A DNA stretch of 46,224 bases from Umezawaea endophytica. GTDB taxonomy: Bacteria > Actinomycetota > Actinomycetes > Mycobacteriales > Pseudonocardiaceae. The stretch lies in the NCBI RefSeq assembly GCF_025061645.1, contig NZ_JANYMP010000019.1, forward strand, positions 149,697 to 195,920, read 5' to 3'. This document shows positions 7,634 to 16,163 of the stretch, one piece after another. Each line of letters begins with the position of its first letter. Position 1 is the first letter of the stretch. The notes beneath the pieces are model-generated. The model searched no databases. It saw nothing but the letters and a program-made list of their open reading frames with translations, and was not told the DNA's origin. Position numbers and translations under genes: made by a program.

Positions 7634-10600
7634 CCGCCGCCCGTGACGGGATGGCCGTCAGCAGGGTGAACAGGACCGCTGCCGCCTGGAGCAGCAGCAA
7701 CAGCTCGCGCACCGAGCCGGGCGCCTCGATCCGCACCTCGCTGGCCGTGGTCGGCACGGTGACGCCGACCTGGTGGCCCCAGACGCGGGACACCGGGGCC
7801 GGTCGTCCGTCGACCACCGCCCGCCACCCCGGTTCGTCCTCCGCGGCGAGCACGAGGACGCGGCCCTCCGGGCCTTCCGAGACGCGCATGGCGGCCGACG
7901 GCGGCCCGGACTCGACCGGGGCGATGCCGGGGACGCCGAGTTCCGTCGGCGGGCCACCACCGGAGCGGGCGCGGCGGGCGAGTTCCGGCGACAGCAGGAC
8001 GGCGTTGCCCGCCGCGAGCTGGACGCGCAGCACCGGGCGGCCGTCCGTCATCGGGGGCGCGTCCGCCACGAGGTCGCCGACGGCGGCGCGCACCCGGTCG
8101 GCCGCGGGTCCGTCGGGCAGCACCACGAACGCGACCCCGGCCGTGGCGGCCTGGGCGAGCGCCAGGCGGGCGGCGTCGGGGGTGCCCTCGGTCAGGTCGC
8201 GGGTCCAGCGGTTCAGCCGGGCGGGGCTGGACGACGTCGGCGCGAGGTCGTCGTCGCCGAAGGACGGCATCCGGCCTGCCACCTGGCGGGTCCGCTCCCC
8301 CAGGACGAGCACGGCCCGGCCGGTGCGCGGCAGTTCGGCGGCGACGGTGGACGGCAGTTCGGCGCCCCCGGTCCGGAGCGGACCCTCGCGCAGGCCGAAC
8401 ACGCCCGAGCAGGCGAGGCCGACGACGGCCACCACGCCCGCCACGGACACCAGGTGCCGCACGCGGGCGGTGGCGGGTGGCCCGTCCCGCCCGCACGCGG
8501 CCAGGACGACCCACAGCAGGCCCCAGCCGAGCAGCACGAGCGGCGCGCCGGTCCAGCCGTACTGGGCCGGGCCGCCGGTCAGCGGGGTCATCGGCACGGC
8601 GAGCAGCGCGGCCCCGGAGAGGACGCCGAGGACGACCACGCCCAGACCGGGCAGCATCGCCCGGTTCGGCCGCAGCGCGAGCGCGCCGAACGCGGCCAGC
8701 ACCACCAGCGCGCCCACGAACGGCAGCGCGCCGGGCCCACCGGGCCGCAGGGCGACCAGGTCGAGCGGACCGACCTCCGGGGTGGCCACGGCCGCCCCGG
8801 TGCCGTGCAGGACCACCACGGGGTGCTGGAGCACCACGGCGGGCCACGGCAGCAGCAGCGCCATCGGCAGCAGGACGACGGCGAACAGCCCGGCGACCCG
8901 GCGCCTGCCCTCCCCCGGCTGACCGGGGACGGCGACGAAGCCGATCAGCGCGCCCACGATCACCGCGAGGTGCACCAGTGGCGAGAACGCGCCGACCACG
9001 GCCGTGGCGAACGCGGTGCCGGACACCACCGTCAGCCACGACCGGCCGCCCGCCCCGCGCAGCACACCGAGCACGCCAGCGAACACCAGCGGCGCGAGGA
9101 CGTGGACGACGACCACGTCGAGCCGCCCCTGGCTGACGGCGGAGGTCGCGGCGGGCAGCAGCCCGTACGCGGCGGCGACCACCGCCCGCACCGGGCGGCG
9201 CACCCGCACGCGCCTGCTGGCGACGTAGGCGCCCAGCGCGGCGAGCGGCGCGTCGAACAGCAGGACCAGCGCGACCACGGCGGCCGGACCGCCGAGGAAC
9301 GAGCCGAGCAGGCCCAGCACCGCGAGCGTCGCGGGGGCGGGCGAGGTCGTGCCGCCGCTCACCGGGTTCCACGCGGCCAGGTAGCCGGACCACGTCTCGC
9401 CGAGCCCCTGCACGGGGAGCAGGCGACCGCCGGACAGGTCGATGCCGAGCCTGCCCGAGTTCGCCACCAGCGCGAACAGCGTGAGGCCCAGCACCAGCAG
9501 CAGCGGCGGGCCGATCAGCAGCGACCGCAGGACGCGGGCCCGGTCGACCTCGACGAAGACCAGTGCGGGTTCCGGGGCCGTGCCCCTGGGCACCGGCGAC
9601 GGGCGCGGTGTGGGGCTCGGCCGCAACGCGGGCGCGAGTTCCGCCGCGTCGGTCGCGACCGGCACCACGGTCGCGGGGCGGCGCAGGCCGCTGGTCGCGC
9701 GCGCCGGGTGGCCCCGGCCGAGCACGCCCGCGGGCAGGGCGTCCGGGCCGACGACCCGGCGGCGGGTGTCCTTGCCGGACGGCGGTGGCCGCCAGCCGCT
9801 CGGCCTGCCCTCGTCCTCCGGCAGCCTGCCGAGGCTGACGTCCGCCTGGACGCGGCGGCGGATCAGGTACGAGGTGGCCGAGCGGACGGCGTTGCGGAAC
9901 CTGGTCGTGCGGCTGGTGACGAGCCCGCGGACCGCGCCGGAGCCGCCGCGCCTGGCCCGGCGGGCGGCGAGCAGCCCGGCCCGGCCGCTGAGCAGGTAGC
10001 GCAGCGCGCCGAACTCGCCGCGCGCGTCCGTCCACCTGCGCAGCAGCACGAAGCCGAGCGCGCGCAGGACCTGGAGCACGGCGAGCCGGGGCAGGCCGAG
10101 CAGGAACGAGGGCGTGGACGTGTTCGCCAGGAACGTCCGGAGGCCGTGCCCCCGGTCGACGCCGCGCAGCAGCGGACCCGGCCTGGCGGCGACGGCGTCC
10201 AGCCTGCGCAGGCCGCGCGAGGCGGCGCGGACGTGCCGCATCCTCGCCACCGGGACGCACAGCACGAGGTGGCCGGCGCGGTTGGCGCGCCAGCCGAAGT
10301 CGAGGTCGTCGCGCAGCATCGGCAAGCGCTTGTCGTAGCCGCCGAGGTCCTGCCAGACGCGGCGCTTGACCAACGAGCCCGCCGAGGACACCGCGAGCGC
10401 CTCGGTGCTCTGCTCGAACCGCGCGGAGCCGCCGGAGCCGAAGCGGCTCCAGTCCGGTTCGGCAGGCCCTATCCCGGTCTGCCGGTGGCCGGAGGAGTCG
10501 GTCGAGACGCCCGCCTCGACGACGAGCCTCGGGTCGGCCCAGTCCAGGGACAGCGGGCCGAGCACGGCGGCACCCGGCGAGAGTTCGGCGGCGGCCAGCA

Positions 10601-10958
10601 ACGAGGACAGGCAGTCCGGTTCGGGCGCGCTGTCGTCGTGCAGGAGCCAGATCCACTTGCCGGGGTCGCCCCAGCGCTGGACGGCGTGGTCGACGGCGGC
10701 GTGCACGGCGGCGGCGAAACCCGCTCCCCTCGGCATTCCGAGGACGCCGTCGAGGATCCGGTCCGGACCGTCGGCGGCCTCCGCGAGCATCTTCGCCGTG
10801 CGGTCGGTGGAACCGGTGTCGACCGCAATAACGTGACGAGGCCTCGGTTCTTGGCGGCGCAACGCTGACAGCGCGGTGCCGAGCCACTGGTCCCCGTCGT
10901 GGCAGACCAGCACGGCCAACACCGGCGCGGTACGAAGCCGCGGAGTGGTACTGCTCAC
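7617..10958 (-). CDS. Large GT2 glycosyltransferase with polytopic membrane domain
   Basis: About 1113 residues. Residues 10-240 form a family 2 GT-A domain (VLAVLVCHDGDQWLGTAL; VIAVDTGSTDRTAK; WLLHDDSAPEPD as the DxD-type motif). A basic, Pro/Arg-rich linker (about 330-455) leads to roughly 12 transmembrane segments (about 465-880) and a C-terminal soluble part ending in EPGWRAVVDGRPAP, which recalls the C-terminus of YfhO-type membrane proteins, then a last hydrophobic helix. The layout suggests a glycosyltransferase acting on a lipid-linked glycan at the membrane; donor and acceptor are unknown. GTG 10958 or TTG 10961 could start it; GGAG lies upstream. It is followed upstream by whiB2 on the same strand. 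Confidence 0.85.
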   Translation of the reverse strand: MSSTTPRLRTAPVLAVLVCHDGDQWLGTALSALRRQEPRPRHVIAVDTGSTDRTAKMLAEAADGPDRILDGVLGMPRGAGFAAAVHAAVDHAVQRWGDPGKWIWLLHDDSAPEPDCLSSLLAAAELSPGAAVLGPLSLDWADPRLVVEAGVSTDSSGHRQTGIGPAEPDWSRFGSGGSARFEQSTEALAVSSAGSLVKRRVWQDLGGYDKRLPMLRDDLDFGWRANRAGHLVLCVPVARMRHVRAASRGLRRLDAVAARPGPLLRGVDRGHGLRTFLANTSTPSFLLGLPRLAVLQVLRALGFVLLRRWTDARGEFGALRYLLSGRAGLLAARRARRGGSGAVRGLVTSRTTRFRNAVRSATSYLIRRRVQADVSLGRLPEDEGRPSGWRPPPSGKDTRRRVVGPDALPAGVLGRGHPARATSGLRRPATVVPVATDAAELAPALRPSPTPRPSPVPRGTAPEPALVFVEVDRARVLRSLLIGPPLLLVLGLTLFALVANSGRLGIDLSGGRLLPVQGLGETWSGYLAAWNPVSGGTTSPAPATLAVLGLLGSFLGGPAAVVALVLLFDAPLAALGAYVASRRVRVRRPVRAVVAAAYGLLPAATSAVSQGRLDVVVVHVLAPLVFAGVLGVLRGAGGRSWLTVVSGTAFATAVVGAFSPLVHLAVIVGALIGFVAVPGQPGEGRRRVAGLFAVVLLPMALLLPWPAVVLQHPVVVLHGTGAAVATPEVGPLDLVALRPGGPGALPFVGALVVLAAFGALALRPNRAMLPGLGVVVLGVLSGAALLAVPMTPLTGGPAQYGWTGAPLVLLGWGLLWVVLAACGRDGPPATARVRHLVSVAGVVAVVGLACSGVFGLREGPLRTGGAELPSTVAAELPRTGRAVLVLGERTRQVAGRMPSFGDDDLAPTSSSPARLNRWTRDLTEGTPDAARLALAQAATAGVAFVVLPDGPAADRVRAAVGDLVADAPPMTDGRPVLRVQLAAGNAVLLSPELARRARSGGGPPTELGVPGIAPVESGPPSAAMRVSEGPEGRVLVLAAEDEPGWRAVVDGRPAPVSRVWGHQVGVTVPTTASEVRIEAPGSVRELLLLLQAAAVLFTLLTAIPSRAAATPRR

Positions 10959-11036
10959 CAAGTGCCCACTCCCGTGCCGCTCGCCGCCTCGCCTGTCCGC
11001 TGAGCATTCCTCACGACAGGCCGGTTCGGCGAGCTT

Positions 11037-11348
11037 TCACACGGCGCGCTTCTTGAGCTTCCTCCGCTCGCGTTCGGACAGGCCGCCCCAGATGCCGAAG
11101 CGCTCGTCGTGCGCCAAGGCGTACTCCAGGCATTCCGAACGCACCTCGCAGCCAAGGCAGATGCGCTTGGCCTCACGGGTGGATCCGCCCTTCTCAGGGA
11201 AGAACGCCTCCGGGTCGGTCTGCGCGCACAGGGCGCGCTCCTGCCAGTCCTGCTCGTCAGTCGGGTCGTACAACTCGGTCAGCATTCCCAGCTCCTGCGC
11301 CGGGCCCTCCAACCGGTCCACGCCACGATCCCCGTCGATTTCCTGCAT
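11037..11348 (-). CDS. whiB2: WhiB-family Fe-S transcription factor (WhiB2/WhmD type)
   Basis: Protein of 103 residues with the four cluster cysteines C41, C64, C67 and C73 (CxxC at 64-67), the GIWGG turn (85-89) and the basic tail RERRKLKKR used for DNA contact. The segment from ALCAQTDPEAFFPEKG onward matches WhiB2/WhmD, a septation and cell-division regulator that works with the primary sigma factor. ATG at 11348 has GGAGG 8 bp upstream; an in-frame ATG (codon 22) is a less likely start. Its position beside fbiA mirrors M. tuberculosis Rv3260c. Confidence 0.95.
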   Translation of the reverse strand: MQEIDGDRGVDRLEGPAQELGMLTELYDPTDEQDWQERALCAQTDPEAFFPEKGGSTREAKRICLGCEVRSECLEYALAHDERFGIWGGLSERERRKLKKRAV

Positions 11349-11429
11349 ACAGTCCGCCTCCTCGCCTTCCGCTCTCCCCGGTTGGCGGACACCACTCGCA
11401 GTCCCACAACAGCGAATGACACCGATGTG

Positions 11430-11458
11430 ATTACACCTGCGTCACAGCAGGGGGTCAA
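11430..11458 (-). promoter_or_regulatory. Candidate whiB2 promoter
   Basis: On the minus strand TTGACC (11458-11453) and TGTAAT (11435-11430) are separated by exactly 17 bp, about 80 bp upstream of the whiB2 start. This fits a housekeeping-type promoter and implies a leader of roughly 70-75 nt. Confidence 0.45.
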
Positions 11459-11606
11459 GCCGAGTCCACAGGACGGGGGATATTCCCGCGAATGGCCCCA
11501 AAACCCTTGACTAGCAGCACAGACGGTGATTGGTCCCACGCTGGCAGCGATGCCCGCAGCTCCAACGGCCTAGAGGCCGCTCCGCGGGACAGGCCACACT
11601 GATGGG

Positions 11607-12362
11607 GTGAAGCGATCAGCGGTCCGACCCAGTCCACTGTTCCTGGGTCTGTTGGCGGTCACGGCAGCGGGGGCCGTGCTCACCACCATCGGCGTCGAAA
11701 CCGGCCCCCTCGCGGTGACGGGAACCGTGCTGTTCATCCTCGGTGGATGGGCGGTTTCCTTGTGCCTGCACGAATTCGGGCACGCGATCATCGCCTACCG
11801 CGGTGGAGACTACTCGGTCGCGGGCAAGGGATACCTGACCCTCGACATCCGCCACTACACCGATCCAGTGCTGAGCATCGTGCTACCGCTGGTGCTATTG
11901 GCCTTCGGCGGAATCCCCCTTCCGGGTGGTGCCGTGTGGATCAACCACCACTCCCTGCGGTCGAAGGGGGTGCAGTCGGCGGTCTCCTTCGCGGGTCCGC
12001 TGACCAACCTCGTCCTCGGTCTGCTCCTCGCCGGATCGGTGGCAATTTTCAACCCGTCCGTGGCACTCGCGTGGGCGCTCTCGTACCTCGCGTACCTCCA
12101 GATCATCGCCTTCGTGCTCAACATGCTGCCGATCCCCGGCCTCGACGGGTGGGGCATCTGGGAGCCGTACCTGCCCTACAAGGCGCAGGAGTTCGGCGCC
12201 AAGGTCCGGCCGTGGGCGCCGCTGGCGCTGTTCGCCGCGCTGTTCGCGTTCCCCGCCGTGGCGAGCGTGTTCTTCGTGCTCGGCGAGTCCGTCTTCGAGC
12301 TCATCGGCGGTGAGATGCGGCTCGCGGGCTTCGGGCAGTTCAACTTCATGTTCTGGCGCTGA
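11607..12362 (+). CDS. M50-family site-2 protease-like membrane protein
   Basis: Membrane protein of 251 residues with about six hydrophobic segments. The zinc motif HEFGH lies at residues 55-59 inside a transmembrane segment, and NMLPIPGLDGWG in a later segment supplies the conserved Asp of intramembrane M50 proteases. There is no PDZ domain, as in the short actinobacterial form. It should cleave membrane-embedded substrates, for example anti-sigma factors, but the substrate is unknown. GTG start at 11607. It lies 39 bp upstream of fbiA on the same strand and may share its transcript. The 258-bp gap from whiB2 holds the divergent promoters. Confidence 0.85.
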   Translation: MKRSAVRPSPLFLGLLAVTAAGAVLTTIGVETGPLAVTGTVLFILGGWAVSLCLHEFGHAIIAYRGGDYSVAGKGYLTLDIRHYTDPVLSIVLPLVLLAFGGIPLPGGAVWINHHSLRSKGVQSAVSFAGPLTNLVLGLLLAGSVAIFNPSVALAWALSYLAYLQIIAFVLNMLPIPGLDGWGIWEPYLPYKAQEFGAKVRPWAPLALFAALFAFPAVASVFFVLGESVFELIGGEMRLAGFGQFNFMFWR

Positions 12363-12401
12363 CGAAACGGGGGAACCGGCCACGTGGGAGGATCGCGCCC
12401 C

Positions 12402-13370
12402 GTGAAGGTCGTCGTTCTGGTTGGTGGCGTTGGCGGTGCCCGGTTCCTGGTCGGCCTGAAGGCCCTCCTGGGGGCCGAGGCGGGGCACGAGGTCGTCGCG
12501 GTGGTGAACACCGGTGACGACGTGTGGATGCACGGGCTGCGGATCACGCCCGACCTCGACACGTGCATGTACACGCTCGGCGGCGGCATCGACGCCGAGC
12601 GCGGCTGGGGGCGGCAGGACGAGTCCTGGACCGTCAAGGAGGAGCTGGCCGCCTACGGCGCGGAACCCACGTGGTTCGGCCTGGGCGACCGGGACATGGC
12701 GACGCACCTCGTGCGCACGCGGATGCTCCGGGCCGGGTACCCCCTCTCCGCGGTCGTCGAGGCGCTGTGCGTCCGCTGGCAGCCGGGGGTGACCCTCCTG
12801 CCGATGTCGGACGACCGCGTGGAGACGCACGTCGTCGTCGAGCAGGACGGGGAGCGGAAGGCGATCCACTTCCAGGAGTGGTGGGTCCGCCACCGCGCCG
12901 AACTGCCCGCGAAGTCGTTCGCCTCCGTGGGCGCCGACACGGCGACGCCGGGTCCCGGCGTGCTGGACGCCATCGAGACGGCGGACGCGGTGGTCCTGGC
13001 CCCGTCCAACCCCGTCGTCAGCGTCGGGACGATCCTCGGCGTGCCCGGTGTCCGCGACGCGCTGCGGAAGACCGAAGCCGGTGTGGTCGGGCTGTCCCCG
13101 ATCATCGGCGGCAAGCCGCTGCGCGGGATGGCCGACGCGTGCCTGACGGCGATCGGCGTGGAGACGACCGCGGAGGCCGTCGGCCGCCACTACGGCTCCC
13201 GCAAGTGCTCGGAGGACGGCGTGCTGGACGGCTGGCTCGTGCACACCGGCGACCGCGCCGACGTCGAGGGTGTCGCGGTCCGCGCCGTGCCGCTGCTGAT
13301 GTCCGATGTGGACGCCACGGCCGCCATGGCCGCGGCGGCGCTGGACCTCGCGGGGGTCGACCTTGGCTGA
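12402..13370 (+). CDS. fbiA: 2-phospho-L-lactate transferase (F420 biosynthesis)
   Basis: CofD/FbiA enzyme of 322 residues that joins the activated 3-carbon unit (enolpyruvyl- or lactyl-diphosphoguanosine) to the riboflavin-derived Fo, making (dehydro)F420-0. [13 protein letters not shown] at the N-terminus, [11 protein letters not shown] near residue 45 and [13 protein letters not shown] near residue 205 are the family's nucleotide and Fo-binding segments. GTG at 12402 is chosen because GGGAGG lies about 10 bp upstream and gives MKVVVLVGG; an earlier in-frame GTG (12384) would place the ribosome site inside the gene. It overlaps fbiB by 8 bp. Confidence 0.96.
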   Translation: MKVVVLVGGVGGARFLVGLKALLGAEAGHEVVAVVNTGDDVWMHGLRITPDLDTCMYTLGGGIDAERGWGRQDESWTVKEELAAYGAEPTWFGLGDRDMATHLVRTRMLRAGYPLSAVVEALCVRWQPGVTLLPMSDDRVETHVVVEQDGERKAIHFQEWWVRHRAELPAKSFASVGADTATPGPGVLDAIETADAVVLAPSNPVVSVGTILGVPGVRDALRKTEAGVVGLSPIIGGKPLRGMADACLTAIGVETTAEAVGRHYGSRKCSEDGVLDGWLVHTGDRADVEGVAVRAVPLLMSDVDATAAMAAAALDLAGVDLG

Positions 13371-14697
13371 CCACTCCGCGCCGGGCGGCATCGAGCTGCT
13401 GCCGGTCCCCGGCCTGCCCGAGTTCCGGCCGGGCGACGACCTGGCGGCGGCGCTGGCCGACGCGGCCCCGTGGCTGCGGGACGGCGACGTGGTGGTCGTC
13501 ACCAGCAAGGTCGTGTCCAAGGTGGAGGGTCGGCTCGTCACCGTCCCCACCGACCCCGAGGAGCGGGACGCGGTCCGGCGGCGGTGGGTCGAGGCCGAGT
13601 CCGTTCGCGTGCTCGCCCGCAAGTCCCGCACGCTGATCACGCAGAACAAGCTCGGCATCGTGCAGGCCGCGTCCGGCGTGGACGCGTCGAACGTCGCGGG
13701 CGACGAGATCGCCCTCCTGCCCGTCGACCCCGACGCCTCGGCGGTCGCGCTGCGCGCGGACCTGTTGGCGCGCTTGGGGGTCACGGTCGGCGTCGTCGTC
13801 ACCGACACGATGGGCCGGGCGTGGCGCGTCGGCCAGACCGACGCGGCCATCGGCTCGGCGGGCCTGGCCGTCGTGCACCGCTACCGCGGCCAGGTCGACG
13901 GCCAGGGCAACGAACTGGTGGTGACCGAGGTCGCCGTGGCGGACGAGATCGCCGCCGCCGCGGACCTCGTCAAGGGCAAGCTGGGCGCGACCCCGGTCGC
14001 CGTCCTCCGTGGACTGTCCATTGAGGACGACGGCTCCACGGCCCGCGACCTGACCCGCCCGATCGAGGACGACCTGTTCCGCCTGGGGACGGAGGAGGCC
14101 ATCGCCCAGGGCCGCGCCGAGGCCGTGCTGGTGCGCCGCTCCGTGCGGGCGTTCACCGACGAGCCGGTGGACCCGGCGCTGCTGCGCCGGGCCGTCGCGG
14201 CGGCGCTGACCGCGCCCGCACCGCACCACACGAGGCCGGTCCGCTTCGTGCACGTCCGCTCGCGGCGGGCCGCGCTGCTGACCGCCATGCGGGACCGGTG
14301 GGAGGCGGACCTCCGCGCGGACGGCTGGGACGACGAGCGGATCGCCCGCCGGGTCAAGCGCGGCGACCTCCTGCACGGCGCCACGGAGGTCGTGCTGCCG
14401 TTCCTCGTCCGCGAGGGCGCCCACGACTACCCCGACACCCGCCGCGCGAGCGCCGAGGTGACCATGTTCACGGTCGCGGGCGGCGCGGCCGTCCAGGGCC
14501 TGCTGGTCGCGCTGGCGGCCGAGGGCGTGGCCTCCTGCTGGGTGTCCTCGACGATCTTCTGCGCCGACGTGGTCCGCCGGGTCCTCGACCTGCCGGACGG
14601 CTGGGAGCCCCTGGGCGCCGTCGCGGTGGGCCACCCCGTGGAACCACTGGTCCCGCGCGCTCCGCGCGACCTCGACGAAGGGTTCCTGGAACTGTGA
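13363..14697 (+). CDS. fbiB: Bifunctional F420:gamma-glutamyl ligase / dehydro-F420-0 reductase
   Basis: FbiB of 444 residues. The N-terminal CofE domain (about 10-240; [30 protein letters not shown]) adds the gamma-linked glutamate tail to F420-0. The C-terminal FMN nitroreductase-type domain (about 255-444; [32 protein letters not shown]) reduces dehydro-F420-0. The two-domain form is the actinobacterial arrangement. The start is TTG at 13363 with GGGGGTC upstream, overlapping the fbiA stop by 8 bp. An earlier in-frame ATG (13306) lies far inside fbiA. The stop is shared in a GTGA overlap with the NUDIX gene. Confidence 0.95.
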   Translation: MADHSAPGGIELLPVPGLPEFRPGDDLAAALADAAPWLRDGDVVVVTSKVVSKVEGRLVTVPTDPEERDAVRRRWVEAESVRVLARKSRTLITQNKLGIVQAASGVDASNVAGDEIALLPVDPDASAVALRADLLARLGVTVGVVVTDTMGRAWRVGQTDAAIGSAGLAVVHRYRGQVDGQGNELVVTEVAVADEIAAAADLVKGKLGATPVAVLRGLSIEDDGSTARDLTRPIEDDLFRLGTEEAIAQGRAEAVLVRRSVRAFTDEPVDPALLRRAVAAALTAPAPHHTRPVRFVHVRSRRAALLTAMRDRWEADLRADGWDDERIARRVKRGDLLHGATEVVLPFLVREGAHDYPDTRRASAEVTMFTVAGGAAVQGLLVALAAEGVASCWVSSTIFCADVVRRVLDLPDGWEPLGAVAVGHPVEPLVPRAPRDLDEGFLEL

Positions 14698-15233
14698 CGC
14701 TGCACGCCGACGCCGTCTCCACGCTGACCGCCTGGACCCCGGCCGACCGGGAGCAGGAGGCGCTCAAGCAGGCGTACCTCGGCTTCCTGGGAGCGCGGGA
14801 GGACGCCTGCGCCCGCTCGTGCGAGCCGGGCCACCTCACCGCCTCCGCGCTGGTGCTGGACGCCACCGGGGAGCGGACGCTGCTGACCCTGCACCCGAGG
14901 GTCGGGCGCTGGCTGCAACTGGGCGGGCACTGCGAGCCCGCCGACGAGACCCTGCGGGAGGCCGCGCTGCGCGAGGCGACCGAGGAGTCGGGCATCCGCG
15001 GGCTGCGGATCGAGCAGCAGCCGATCCACCTGGACGTGCACCCGATCACCTGCTCGCTGGGGATCCCCACGAGGCACTTCGACGTGCGGTTCCTGGTGCG
15101 GGCACCGGTGGGGGCGCGGCCGGTGCGGAGCGCGGAGTCGGTGGACCTCCAGTGGTGGCCGCTGGACTCGCTGCCGGGCAACGTGGACGACCTGACGCCG
15201 ATGATCGACGCGGCCCTGGCGAGGTTGCGCTAG
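14694..15233 (+). CDS. NUDIX hydrolase
   Basis: Protein of 179 residues with a Nudix box: [17 protein letters not shown] followed by REATEESGI, providing the REUxEExGU metal-binding core, although the leading Gly is displaced by one residue (common in this GGHxEP subgroup). The helix before it, [22 protein letters not shown], is typical of the actinobacterial relatives. The substrate, some nucleoside-diphosphate-linked compound, is unknown. GTG at 14694 overlaps the fbiB stop (GTGA), so the two are translationally coupled. A link to F420 metabolism or nucleotide clean-up is possible but not shown. Confidence 0.88.
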   Translation: MTLHADAVSTLTAWTPADREQEALKQAYLGFLGAREDACARSCEPGHLTASALVLDATGERTLLTLHPRVGRWLQLGGHCEPADETLREAALREATEESGIRGLRIEQQPIHLDVHPITCSLGIPTRHFDVRFLVRAPVGARPVRSAESVDLQWWPLDSLPGNVDDLTPMIDAALARLR

Positions 15234-15234
15234 G

Positions 15235-15268
15235 ACGGGGCTCCGGTCACGACGGGGCCCCGGTCACA
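15235..15268. repeat. Tandem 17-bp direct repeat
   Basis: Two adjacent 17-bp units (15235-15251 and 15252-15268), each beginning ACGGGGC and containing CCGGTCAC, differ at two positions. They fill the short gap between the convergent NUDIX and glycosylase genes, and the glycosylase stop codon lies in the second copy. It looks like a local duplication; no function is evident. Confidence 0.6.
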
Positions 15269-16163
15269 TGGCGCGGTAGTCGCGCGGCGAGAACCGGGGG
15301 GCGAAGCGGGGCTTCCGGAACCCGGAGGCCTCCACGTACCGCACGGCCCGGTGCCGCTGGGGCGCGTACGGGGCCAGCACCTCGGCCATCCCGTCGTCGT
15401 CCAACGGCTTCCCCAGCAGGGCCCACCCCACCACCGACGGGATGTGGAAGTCCCCGAAGCTGACCGCGTCGGCGTCCCCCCACGCCCGCTGCGCCACCTC
15501 GGCCGCCGTCCACACGCCGATGCCGGGGATCAGCCGGAGCAGCTTCCGCCCGGCCTCCCCGCGCAGCTCCACGGCCTTCTCCAGCCGGTGCGCGACCTGG
15601 GCGGCGGCGATCAGCGCGCGCCGCCGAGCGCTGTCCACCCCGGCCTTGTGCCACTCCCAGTCGGGGATCCCCAGCACGGCCCGAGGCGTGGGGGCGACCC
15701 GCATCCCGACCGGCACCGGTCCCGGAGCGGGCGTCCCGAACCGGCGGCACAGCTCCCGGTAGGACCGCCGGGCCTCGGTCCCGGTCACCTTCTGCTCCAG
15801 CACCGAGGGCAGCAGCACGTCCCACACCCGCCCGGTGGACCCCAGCCGCAGCCCCGGCTTCCGCCGACGGGTCTCCGCGATCAACGGGTGATGCCCCTCG
15901 AACCCGGAGTCGTCGTCCTCGGCCCCCAGCAGGGCGGGCAGGCCGTCGAGGAGCCACGGGCCGCCGTCACCCCACGCCGTGCCCTCCACGACCTCGCTCG
16001 GCCGCCGCACGCACAACGTCCCCGGCCCCAGCGGGGTGTTGGCCGTCAGCCACACGGCCCCGGCCGCGTCCTGCTGGAACGTCGGATCGCCCGCTCCGCG
16101 GCGGAGCGGGCCCAGCACCGACCCGAGGTCCAGCGGGAACGGGGGCGACCAGGTCCTAGACAT
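15264..16163 (-). CDS. DNA-3-methyladenine glycosylase-like HhH-GPD protein
   Basis: AlkA-like base-excision glycosylase of 299 residues. LLPSVLEQKVTGTEARRSY is the helix before the helix-hairpin-helix; LIPGIGVWTAAEVAQRAWG is the HhH, followed by the GPD segment DADAVSFGDFHIP containing the catalytic Asp. There is no FeS-type Cys cluster at the C-terminus. It should remove alkylated purines from DNA. The ATG at 16163 overlaps the manC stop codon by 8 bp (ATGTCTAG), so a repair enzyme is translationally coupled to a sugar-nucleotide gene. A longer frame (to 16262) has no family similarity. Confidence 0.88.
   Translation of the reverse strand: MSRTWSPPFPLDLGSVLGPLRRGAGDPTFQQDAAGAVWLTANTPLGPGTLCVRRPSEVVEGTAWGDGGPWLLDGLPALLGAEDDDSGFEGHHPLIAETRRRKPGLRLGSTGRVWDVLLPSVLEQKVTGTEARRSYRELCRRFGTPAPGPVPVGMRVAPTPRAVLGIPDWEWHKAGVDSARRRALIAAAQVAHRLEKAVELRGEAGRKLLRLIPGIGVWTAAEVAQRAWGDADAVSFGDFHIPSVVGWALLGKPLDDDGMAEVLAPYAPQRHRAVRYVEASGFRKPRFAPRFSPRDYRAM

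Noticed and set aside
7773-10868. A 1031-codon plus-strand frame opposite the large GT2 protein
   Set aside because: The translation is rich in Arg, Gln, His and Gly with no motif; the opposite strand has a GT2 domain and membrane helices.
11349-11606. Small genes in the whiB2-protease gap
   Set aside because: Short frames here lack ribosome sites and family similarity; the gap is better explained by divergent promoters, with TTGACC/TGTAAT for whiB2 and a possible TTGACT (11507) for the protease without a clear -10.
11895-13850. A 651-codon minus-strand frame opposite the protease and fbiA
   Set aside because: No recognisable domain, and both plus-strand genes it covers are certain.
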